A stretch of DNA of 6,862 nucleotides, taken from assembly GCA_026014605.1 (NCBI GenBank), contig JAOZIC010000013.1:11359-18220 (forward strand), given 5' to 3'. The position numbers and the translations under genes are program-made. The DNA is from Candidatus Bathyarchaeota archaeon. Its GTDB lineage: Archaea > Thermoproteota > Bathyarchaeia > Bathyarchaeales > Bathyarchaeaceae. Under the pieces are notes generated by a model. That model searched no databases, had not been told where the DNA came from, and saw only the letters and a program-made list of their open reading frames with translations. Positions 1 through 5,123 of the stretch are shown here, one piece after another (position 1 is the stretch's first letter; every line of letters begins with the position of its first letter).

Positions 1-143
1 TCGCCTTTTCTCACAGGAAGTGAGCTTGCATTGTGAGACTCTTTGAGCTTAGATGACAAAGGTGCAGAGAATCTTCTGTATCGGTCTTTGCTGGTTGCTT
101 GATACAGCCTTTTTCTCTGTTTTCCTGGTTTTGTTGTCTTCAT
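1..143 (-). CDS. rpl24: Large ribosomal subunit protein uL24 (L24), N-terminal 47 codons, cut by window edge
   Basis: Partial gene, too short for a standard ORF listing. The reverse strand reads from ATG at 143 without a stop to base 1, giving 47 full codons. The product begins MKTTKPGKQRKRLY and reaches SLPVRKG, which matches the basic N-terminus of archaeal/eukaryotic L24 (KPxKQRKRLY, then the SLPVRKGD entry into the KOW domain). L24 binds 23S rRNA and initiates assembly of the large subunit. The KOW domain itself lies outside the window. A good Shine-Dalgarno (AGGAGAT, 151-157 on the reverse strand) sits 7 nt before the ATG and overlaps the L14 stop codon. The gap to L14 is 12 nt, so it is probably co-transcribed and possibly translationally coupled with L14. 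Its position after L14 is the normal archaeal order. Confidence 0.93.
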   Translation of the reverse strand, partial: MKTTKPGKQRKRLYQATSKDRYRRFSAPLSSKLKESHNASSLPVRKG

Positions 144-155
144 CTATTAAATCTC

Positions 156-596
156 CTACACGATGATGTTTGCAGCACTGGCAATTCTTGGCCACTTTTC
201 TGCTGCTTCCTTTGCTATTGGACCTCTGATTTCTGAGCCACGCATTTCTCCTTCAGGAGTCATGATAACTGCGGCGTTGTCTTCAAATTGGACCCAGACA
301 CCGTCAACACGGCGGAAGGGTTTTCTTTGGCGAACAACTACTGCGTGAAAGATTTTCTTTCTCATTTCTGGGGTGCCTTTTCTTACCGAAACGGTAACTA
401 GGTCGCCCACTGATGCTGTTGGAACTCGGCACAGTCGTCCTTTGTATCCTACAACTTGGATCAATCGGATTTCTCGTGCTCCAGAGTTGTCAGCACATGT
501 TACTACGGAGCCGTTTGGTAATCCTCGCGAAATTTTTGGTTTCAAACCGACAATGCCTTTCGCCATGAAAGCACGCGATTTTGCTCTTGCTGCCAC
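156..596 (-). CDS. rpl14: Large ribosomal subunit protein uL14 (L14)
   Basis: 146 residues. L14 sits at the subunit interface of the large subunit, contacts 23S rRNA and forms part of the inter-subunit bridges. The L14 signature is clear: CADNSGAREI at about residues 34-43, then KGTPEMRKK, VVVRQRKPFRR, VQFEDNAAVI, and the end RGPIAKEAAEKWPRIAS. The start is GTG at 596. It follows a strong Shine-Dalgarno (GGAGGGGTGAT, around 600-610 on the reverse strand). The alternative ATG at 566 (Met11) has no Shine-Dalgarno, so GTG is preferred. This gives a basic N-terminal extension; from memory archaeal L14 is usually about 130-140 residues. The S17 stop TGA and a second in-frame TAA lie immediately before the GTG. 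The stop codon is TAG. Confidence 0.95.
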   Translation of the reverse strand: MAARAKSRAFMAKGIVGLKPKISRGLPNGSVVTCADNSGAREIRLIQVVGYKGRLCRVPTASVGDLVTVSVRKGTPEMRKKIFHAVVVRQRKPFRRVDGVWVQFEDNAAVIMTPEGEMRGSEIRGPIAKEAAEKWPRIASAANIIV

Positions 597-599
597 TTA

Positions 600-917
600 T
601 CACCCCTCCAGTTTCTCGATTGCAACAAAGGATACCGTTTTGCTTATTGAACGGCATTCTGCTAATCGGACTTTGTCTCCTACTTTGATTTCTAGGCATG
701 GAGGGCTGTGTGCGGCTACGTTGGCTCGTCTTCGTTCGTATCGGCGGTATTTTGGTACATAGTTTAGGTAGTCTCGGCGTACAATAATGGTTTTTTCCAT
801 TTTGTTGCTGACTACTATTCCCTCTAGTGCGTGTCCTCTAAGTGCGAGGGTTCCATGAAATGGACAGTTAACATCGTCACATGTTTTCTTTGGTTTTTTG
901 GCAGTAAGTGCTGACAT
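600..917 (-). CDS. rps17: Small ribosomal subunit protein uS17 (S17)
   Basis: 105 residues, a usual length for archaeal S17, which binds 16S rRNA early in small-subunit assembly. The OB-fold core is recognisable: LEGIVVSNKMEKTIIVRR (about 31-48), YVPKYRRYERRR (about 53-64), and the C-terminal signature GDKVRLAECRSISKTVSFV. The N-terminal stretch TCDDVNCPFHG (about 12-22) is the archaeal extension, which carries two cysteines (13 and 18). The start is ATG at 917, one base after the Rnp1 stop. A Shine-Dalgarno AAGGAGAT lies inside the last Rnp1 codons, with a rather long spacing of about 11 nt. It ends TGA, followed directly by an in-frame TAA and the GTG of L14. Confidence 0.96.
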   Translation of the reverse strand: MSALTAKKPKKTCDDVNCPFHGTLALRGHALEGIVVSNKMEKTIIVRRDYLNYVPKYRRYERRRANVAAHSPPCLEIKVGDKVRLAECRSISKTVSFVAIEKLEG

Positions 918-918
918 T

Positions 919-1200
919 TTACCATAATCTCCTTGGTCTTTTCTTCATTCTATCTTCAGATCGTCCCACGATTACTTTGCCGTCAACTTCTATGACGGTT
1001 CCGTCTGACATCATGAAATGAAAGACGGCAGTATCTTTGATGACGACTTTTTCTTCACCATTATGTAATATTGTGAATGTGTTACGGGTTTCGTCTACGA
1101 CTTTGCCCTCTAGTCCAACTAGGTCTGGGTTGGAGCTTGTTACTACTTTGGCTTCAAAGCCGATGAATTCGCGTTGAACTATGTCAGATGAAATGTTCAT
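919..1200 (-). CDS. rnp1: Ribonuclease P protein component 1 (Rnp1/p29, archaeal Rpp29 family)
   Basis: 93 residues from ATG at 1200. This is a protein subunit of archaeal RNase P, which trims the 5' leader of pre-tRNA, and it belongs to the Rpp29/Pop4 family. Evidence is the Sm-like barrel pattern: FIGFEAKVVTSSNPDLVGLEGKVVDETRNTF (about 12-42), then KVVIKDTAVFHF and VDGKVIVGRSEDRMKKRPRRL at the end. Its place between L29 and S17 is the standard archaeal location of this gene. The reading frame is open upstream to 1311, but that longer version would overlap L29 extensively and adds unrelated residues. The ATG at 1200 is one base after the L29 stop and has a GAGGAG Shine-Dalgarno about 12 nt upstream. 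No SUI1/eIF1 gene is inserted before it, unlike in some Euryarchaeota. Confidence 0.93.
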   Translation of the reverse strand: MNISSDIVQREFIGFEAKVVTSSNPDLVGLEGKVVDETRNTFTILHNGEEKVVIKDTAVFHFMMSDGTVIEVDGKVIVGRSEDRMKKRPRRLW

Positions 1201-1201
1201 C

Positions 1202-1414
1202 TTACTGTTCAACTCCTCGTTTTTGTTCGTTTTCAACTGTAAGTATGCGTGCGATAGTTTTTCGCAGTTCTCGTATTCTGGAAGGATTGTCGATGGCTCC
1301 ACCTGCTTCAACCATCGTTTTTAGTCGTGCAAGTTCTGTTCTGAACTCGTTTACTTTGTCGATTCTTTGCTCTGATGAAAGAGCACGTATTTCTTTTAAT
1401 CGTAAAATTGCCAT
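1202..1414 (-). CDS. rpl29: Large ribosomal subunit protein uL29 (L29)
   Basis: 70 residues, a normal length. L29 is a small helical hairpin at the polypeptide exit tunnel of the large subunit and part of the docking site for targeting factors. The N-terminal LRLKEIRALSSEQRIDKVNEFRTELARLK matches L29, and NPSRIRELRKTIARILTVENE is the second helix with the family signature. The ATG at 1414 is 2 nt after the S3 stop. The Shine-Dalgarno is weak and purine-rich, lying inside the last codons of S3, so translational coupling to S3 is likely. It ends TAA one base before the Rnp1 ATG. Confidence 0.95.
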   Translation of the reverse strand: MAILRLKEIRALSSEQRIDKVNEFRTELARLKTMVEAGGAIDNPSRIRELRKTIARILTVENEQKRGVEQ

Positions 1415-1416
1415 TT

Positions 1417-2502
1417 TTACTCTTCAGCCTCTTTGTTTTCTTCAACCGAAGGGGCTTTAGGTTCAGTAACAGTCTTTGTTACTTTCTTTTTGGCTTCCTT
1501 CTTTTCTTTTGCAGGAGCAGCTTCTGGTTCAGCAACCTTCTTTTTTGCTGCTTTAGCTTTTTTAGCAGGAGCTTCTTTGGGTTCTGCAGCCTTTTCTTCT
1601 ACTACTTTCTTTTCAGCTTCTTTCTTTTCTACTTTTTTCTTTGCTGCAGGTTTCTTTTCTTCCACCTTTGGTTCGGTAACAGGTGCAACTTCTTTCTTTT
1701 CAGGCTCTACTGTGTCGTCTACAACAATGATTTCTGGTTCAGTTGCTGGTGTTTCTGTTACAGGTTCTTTTTCTGCAACGGGTTCAGGTGCAACTTCAAC
1801 TGCTGGTTCTGGAACAGGTGCAGTTTCTGGTTCAGCAACTGGTTCTGTTGGTGCTTCTGGTTCTTTGGCAACAAATTTTCGTTCAGGTGCTTTTTCTAGG
1901 TCTTCTTCAATTATGTGAACTTCGACTTTGTCTGGAAACTGTGCATCAGGTGGGAGCAAACTTACTTTAACACCCAAAGTTCCAGGCTTTAAGTGAACAT
2001 GCAATTCGGCAGTTCTCATGTATCGTCTTGGTGGTTCGCCACTTTTTGGCAGGTATCCTTCTCGGAATTTTTCGTAACGTGCGCGGTCTGTTCGCAGTTT
2101 GCCGCTGATTATAATCTCGATTCCAAGTGCACCTGCTTCCATTGCTTGGGTTAGTCCCCAAAAGCCTGCACGTCGGTAGTGAACACCACGTTTTAGTGCA
2201 GAGGCAATTCGGGAGGCTACAACGTATGCGTTTAGTTCAGGGATTTCTATTTCTGCTACAGAAATCTGTGGACTTGGAAGGTTGAATTTTTCTTCTAATA
2301 TTTTTGCGAGAGCCCTGATGGTTTCTCCGCCTCGTCCGATGACTAGGCCAGGACGCATGGTGTATACAACTAGGTGGGTTCCTAGAGGGGTTTTGGTGAT
2401 GCTTACGCCACCGTATCCTGCCCTTTCAAATTCGTTTTGCAAAAATTCTTCAATTTCTGCTTTTTTGATTGAATCTTCTATAAAGTGCTTAACTACAGAC
2501 AT
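1417..2502 (-). CDS. rps3: Small ribosomal subunit protein uS3 (S3) with a long low-complexity C-terminal tail
   Basis: 361 residues. S3 lies at the mRNA entry of the small subunit. The first roughly 205 residues are a normal archaeal S3: a type II KH domain with the VIGRGGETIRAL GxxG loop (GRGG at 56-59), the second domain with GVHYRRAGFWGL (about 106-117) and ISGKLRTDRAR, and GTLGVKVSLLPPDAQFPDKVEV near 174-195. About 150 residues then follow that are not part of the S3 fold. Residues 211-280 are rich in Pro, Glu, Ala and Val. Residues 281-345 are rich in Lys, Ala and Glu and contain two tandem 18-residue repeats (306-323 and 324-341). The tail is probably disordered. The start ATG overlaps the L22 stop by one base (TAATG), with AAGGA just upstream, implying coupled translation. 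From memory archaeal S3 is usually about 200-250 residues. Confidence 0.96.
   Translation of the reverse strand: MSVVKHFIEDSIKKAEIEEFLQNEFERAGYGGVSITKTPLGTHLVVYTMRPGLVIGRGGETIRALAKILEEKFNLPSPQISVAEIEIPELNAYVVASRIASALKRGVHYRRAGFWGLTQAMEAGALGIEIIISGKLRTDRARYEKFREGYLPKSGEPPRRYMRTAELHVHLKPGTLGVKVSLLPPDAQFPDKVEVHIIEEDLEKAPERKFVAKEPEAPTEPVAEPETAPVPEPAVEVAPEPVAEKEPVTETPATEPEIIVVDDTVEPEKKEVAPVTEPKVEEKKPAAKKKVEKKEAEKKVVEEKAAEPKEAPAKKAKAAKKKVAEPEAAPAKEKKEAKKKVTKTVTEPKAPSVEENKEAEE
1480..1587 (-). repeat. Tandem 18-codon repeat inside the S3 tail
   Basis: Two adjacent 54-bp units on the coding strand (1587-1534 and 1533-1480) encode S3 residues 306-323 and 324-341. Aligned by eye, 13 of 18 residues agree: both begin AEP, have APAK in the middle and end KKKV. 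It looks like an in-frame tandem duplication that has since diverged. The flanking tail has further, less regular EP and KKK repeats. Confidence 0.75.
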
Positions 2503-2972
2503 TAATTTCCTTCCATCTCTTCCAAAACAAGTTCTACATGAGAAAGCGTCTTAAAACGGGGTGATGACCGCCCGAATGCTCGTGGAATGAACCGTTTGAC
2601 TTTCATTCCGGGGTATGCTGAAGCGTGAATTATTCGTAGTCGTTCCATGTCCAGTCCTTTATATTCTGCGTTGGCTTCAGCGCCTTCTAGAACTCTTAAA
2701 ATTTGTTCTGCAGCCTTAACAGGGTATCTGCCTGAGAACGCTTTTTCTAGTCCGTGTCTGTGTCCCACATGTTTGTTGAATCTTTTGAATGGGACAGCTT
2801 TTTTCTTTAGCATAACCTGTTTTAGGTAGTCTTTGGCGCGATCGAGTTTCATTCCGTTTATGGTGTTACACACTTCTCTTGCGTGTTTGGGTGACACTCT
2901 CAATTCGCGTCCGCTAGCTTTTGCTGTCTTTTCAGGTTCTATGTCGGTTATTGAGTATCCCCATTTTGGCAT
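2502..2972 (-). CDS. rpl22: Large ribosomal subunit protein uL22 (L22)
   Basis: 156 residues from ATG at 2972. L22 binds several 23S rRNA domains and its loop lines the peptide exit tunnel. Evidence: MPKWGYSI at the start, which is the conserved beginning of archaeal L22; RELRVSPKHAREVCNTI; then VPFKRFNKHVGHRHGL, GRYPVKAAEQILRVL, and IIHASAYPGMKVKRFIPRAFGRSSP. The frame is open to a TTG at 2996. I prefer ATG 2972 because homologs start there and because a TATA-like box at 3002-3009 predicts transcription starting near 2980, downstream of the TTG. No clear Shine-Dalgarno precedes the ATG, which fits a very short leader. L22 is the first gene of this run, although in many archaea S19 and L2 lie directly upstream. 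It overlaps S3 by one base. Confidence 0.95.
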   Translation of the reverse strand: MPKWGYSITDIEPEKTAKASGRELRVSPKHAREVCNTINGMKLDRAKDYLKQVMLKKKAVPFKRFNKHVGHRHGLEKAFSGRYPVKAAEQILRVLEGAEANAEYKGLDMERLRIIHASAYPGMKVKRFIPRAFGRSSPRFKTLSHVELVLEEMEGN

Positions 2973-3001
2973 ATCTATCGTCCATGTCAGATACAAGAAG
3001 G

Positions 3002-3017
3002 ATATTTAAGCCTTTAT
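3002..3017 (-). promoter_or_regulatory. BRE/TATA-like promoter of the L22 ribosomal operon
   Basis: On the reverse strand, ATAAAGGC (3017-3010) followed by TTAAATAT (3009-3002) resembles an archaeal BRE plus TATA box. The TATA centre is about 33 nt before the L22 ATG, so a start site about 25 nt downstream would leave a leader of roughly 8 nt. The call rests on sequence pattern only. Confidence 0.55.
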
Positions 3018-3029
3018 GGGGAAACGAAA

Positions 3030-3038
3030 ATTTTTATC
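3030..3038 (+). promoter_or_regulatory. Possible TATA box for the plus-strand small ORF and APH-fold kinase
   Basis: The T-rich stretch around TTTTTAT (3031-3037), preceded by AACGAAAA, is a candidate TATA element pointing away from L22. A start site about 25 nt downstream would fall at or beside the ATG at 3057, which would make the small ORF leaderless. It lies within 30 bp of the L22 TATA box, so the two would form a compact divergent promoter region. The AT-rich context makes a chance match possible. Confidence 0.3.
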
Positions 3039-3056
3039 GAATAAAAATAGGCATTG

Positions 3057-3212
3057 ATGCACAGAAAAGCGCTTGTTGGCGAGTTTATTGAGTTATTGCG
3101 TTTGTGTTGTGGGACAGGAACTGTTGTTGCGCGCGCACAGGATTTGAGCAAAAGTAATTGTTTTATTGACAAAAACAGTAAACCCAGCAGTGTAACAGTA
3201 AACAGAGTTTGA
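3057..3212 (+). CDS. Possible small ORF (51 aa) overlapping the kinase start
   Basis: An ATG at 3057 opens a 51-codon frame ending TGA at 3210-3212; a TTG at 3054 is an in-frame alternative start. The product starts MHRKALVGEF, has a Cys-Cys pair at about 17-18, and is basic. I do not recognise it. Its stop overlaps the TTG start of the following kinase gene as TTGA, the arrangement expected for coupled translation. Against it: only a weak AGG lies before the ATG, the composition is unremarkable, and an open frame of this length can occur by chance. It may be a leader peptide, a small protein or simply non-coding sequence. Confidence 0.33.
   Translation: MHRKALVGEFIELLRLCCGTGTVVARAQDLSKSNCFIDKNSKPSSVTVNRV
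3174..3203 (+). repeat. Pair of 10-bp direct repeats upstream of the kinase
   Basis: AACAGTAAAC occurs exactly at 3174-3183 and again at 3194-3203, with a period of 20 bp, about two helical turns. The second copy ends 5 bp before the TTG start at 3209. The phasing would suit a dimeric regulator binding one face of the DNA, but no regulator is known here. Confidence 0.5.
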
Positions 3213-4240
3213 GTATTGGAGCGGATGACCAGTTGGTAGACCAAAAACAAGTTGTAGAAGCATTATTGACTCCTGCGGCGTATGAACATGATGTAGACAA
3301 AGTGGAGTTGAAGCAAACGCACATTTCGTTTGTGTTTTTGACCAAAGACTTTGTTTACAAGGTTAAAAAAGCAGTAAATTTTGGGTTTTTGGATTATTCA
3401 ACTCTTGAAAAGCGGCGCGTTTTTTGTGAAAAAGAGTTGGTCTTAAACAGGCGTCTGTGCGGGGACATGTACCTTGAAGTTGTGCCAGTTAACAGGTCAG
3501 ACCGTATCAAAATGGGGGGGCAGGGAGAAGTTGTCGAATACGCTTTGAAGATGAAACGAATTCCTGAAGAAAAAATCATGACCAAACTTTTGGAACAAAA
3601 CAAGGTTGACAAACAACTTGTTGACAAGATGGCAAAGATAATTGCTGATTTTCACTCGAAAGCAAAAACAGGCAGCAAGGTTGCCGAGTTTGGTTCGTTG
3701 CCGATGATTCAAACGAATTGGATGGAGAATTTTGAGCAGTCAAAGGAGTTTGTTGGCAGAACGATTTCTGAGCAAAGTTACGGTTTTATCCAGCAAAGGG
3801 TAGCCGAGTTTATGAAATCAAATGTTGATTTGTTTGCGAAACGAGCAGCAGAAAACAAAATCAAAGAGTGCCACGGGGATATTCATTCGGGTAACATTTT
3901 CATTGCTGACAGAATCTACATTTTTGATGCCATCGAATTTAACGAACGTTTCAGGCACTGTGATGTGGCTTCGGAGATTGCTTTTTTGGCGATGGATTTG
4001 GATTACAAAAACCGTGGTGACTTGTCCGGTTTTTTTGTTGAAAAATATGTGCAGTATTCTGGTGACAGCGAGTTACTCAAGGTTCTTGATTTTTACAAAT
4101 GTTACAGGGCGTATGTGCGTGGAAAAGTTACCAGCTTTAAACTAAACGACCCCAACATAAACGCCCAAGAAAAGACCGCCGCAACAAATGAGGCAAAAGC
4201 GTACTTTGATTTGGCTGCCAGATATGCAGAACGGTTTTAG
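3209..4240 (+). CDS. APH-fold kinase-like protein, COG2187 type
   Basis: 343 residues. It resembles the COG2187 family, proteins with the aminoglycoside-phosphotransferase/protein-kinase fold of unknown substrate, which in many bacteria form the N-terminal half of a larger protein. The N-terminus shows EALLTPAAYEH (about 17-27), THISFVFLTKDFVYKVKK (37-54, with likely ATP-binding Lys at 51-54) and FGFLDYSTLEKRR (58-70). The catalytic loop HGDIHSGNIF is at 222-231 (Asp224, Asn229) and the metal-binding segment IFDAIEFN at 238-245 (Asp240), so the active site looks intact. The TTG start at 3209 is the only candidate close to the conserved N-terminus with no stop intervening; there is no Shine-Dalgarno, and it overlaps a small upstream ORF. 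It converges on the PHP gene with a 4-bp overlap. Antibiotic resistance should not be inferred from the fold. Confidence 0.85.
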   Translation: MSIGADDQLVDQKQVVEALLTPAAYEHDVDKVELKQTHISFVFLTKDFVYKVKKAVNFGFLDYSTLEKRRVFCEKELVLNRRLCGDMYLEVVPVNRSDRIKMGGQGEVVEYALKMKRIPEEKIMTKLLEQNKVDKQLVDKMAKIIADFHSKAKTGSKVAEFGSLPMIQTNWMENFEQSKEFVGRTISEQSYGFIQQRVAEFMKSNVDLFAKRAAENKIKECHGDIHSGNIFIADRIYIFDAIEFNERFRHCDVASEIAFLAMDLDYKNRGDLSGFFVEKYVQYSGDSELLKVLDFYKCYRAYVRGKVTSFKLNDPNINAQEKTAATNEAKAYFDLAARYAERF

Positions 4241-5109
4241 AACTGTTTTATGAACTGTTTTGCTACAAAGTCCGGAATTTTTACGGACCCCATTACTACG
4301 GGTTTTTGGTGGCAGTCGCTTCCGCCGGTCATGATTAGGTCATGTTTTTGGGCAAATGTTACGTAGTGGTTTGTTGTTTCGGGTGTGTTTCTTGAGTGCC
4401 AGCATTCTACTCCGTCGATGTGTGGCAACATTTTGTCTTGGATTATTTTGGTTTGTTCATTGAGTTCTGTGGTTAGTTTTGTTAGCGAGGTTCCGTATGG
4501 GTCGTTTGGGTGGGCTAAAACTAGTATTCCGTTTGCGTCGCGTATCAGTTTTGATGCGTCTTGTAGACTTAACGGAAATTTGGGAACGTTACATTTTACT
4601 AGATACGTGTTGAAGGCTTCTTGCCTGTTTTTTACGATATTCTGTTTTATCATGTAATCGGCTATGTGTGGTCGTCCCAAGGCGCCGTCGGCGCTGTTTT
4701 GGATGTTTTGTAGGTCTTTGGCTGTGAATTTTGTTATGCCGTGTTTTTCGAATTCTGTGTTGAGTTTTTCCAAAATCTGTGAAGCACGTTCTTGGCGGTG
4801 CAATGCAAGTTCTTTTAGTTTTTTGTTTAAGGCTTGGTTGTTTATGTCGTATTGGTAGCCTAAAAAGTCTAAAGACACAGGTTTAGGGTAGTCTGGATGA
4901 GTGAAAGTTACGTTTAGTTCAACACCGTTCACATAATTTATCTGGTTTTGTTGGGCTAAGGTTTTGGCTTGTTTTTGGCACCCGATTGAGTCGTGGTCAG
5001 TTATGGAAAGCAGTTCTATGTTTCGGTTTTTGGCTTCTTTGATGATTTGGGGTACGGTTAGGTTTCCGTCTGAGCAAGTTTTTGAGTGAACGTGTAAATC
5101 GATTATCAT
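4237..5109 (-). CDS. PHP-domain metal-dependent phosphoesterase (COG0613, RNase AM/TrpH-like)
   Basis: 290 residues, the usual length of stand-alone COG0613 PHP proteins. Known members hydrolyse nucleoside 3',5'-bisphosphates or act as 5'-3' exonucleases on short RNA (E. coli RNase AM, formerly TrpH/YciV). The metal ligands are complete: DLHVHS (4-9, His6 and His8), Asp14, TDHDS (37-41), GVE with Glu64, GRPHIA with His148, LAHP with His200, ECWHS with His238, and GGSDCH (262-267, Asp265 and His267). The long insert around residues 85-145 is typical of this subgroup. The start ATG at 5109 is 14 nt after the stop of the upstream P-loop kinase, so the two form an operon. The Shine-Dalgarno is weak. 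Substrate is not determined by the sequence: pAp-type nucleotides or RNA 5' ends are the best guesses. Confidence 0.88.
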   Translation of the reverse strand: MIIDLHVHSKTCSDGNLTVPQIIKEAKNRNIELLSITDHDSIGCQKQAKTLAQQNQINYVNGVELNVTFTHPDYPKPVSLDFLGYQYDINNQALNKKLKELALHRQERASQILEKLNTEFEKHGITKFTAKDLQNIQNSADGALGRPHIADYMIKQNIVKNRQEAFNTYLVKCNVPKFPLSLQDASKLIRDANGILVLAHPNDPYGTSLTKLTTELNEQTKIIQDKMLPHIDGVECWHSRNTPETTNHYVTFAQKHDLIMTGGSDCHQKPVVMGSVKIPDFVAKQFIKQF

Positions 5110-5123
5110 GAAGTTTTGTCCAA

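Noticed and set aside
163..348. Plus-strand open frame opposite L14
   Set aside because: It is the complement of a certain ribosomal gene, with no ribosome-binding site or recognisable product.
1201..1311. Longer Rnp1 reading frame starting at 1311
   Set aside because: It would overlap L29 by more than 100 bp and adds residues unlike the family; ATG 1200 fits the family and the tight spacing.
1375..1918. Two long plus-strand open frames, one Phe-rich and one Ser/Thr/Gly-rich
   Set aside because: They are antisense shadows of the low-complexity S3 tail, whose Glu/Lys/Ala codons leave few stops on the other strand. They have no ribosome-binding site and no recognisable domain.
2973..2996. TTG start for L22 at 2996
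   Set aside because: Archaeal L22 normally begins MPKWGYS, which is at 2972, and the promoter-like element would start transcription downstream of the TTG.
3040..3208. tRNA or structured RNA gene between L22 and the kinase
   Set aside because: No cloverleaf, conserved T-loop or anticodon arm could be built; only short repeats and a GC palindrome are present.
3209..4240. Calling the APH-fold protein an aminoglycoside resistance enzyme
   Set aside because: The sequence matches the COG2187 family of unknown substrate, not the known resistance enzymes; only the fold and catalytic motif are shared.
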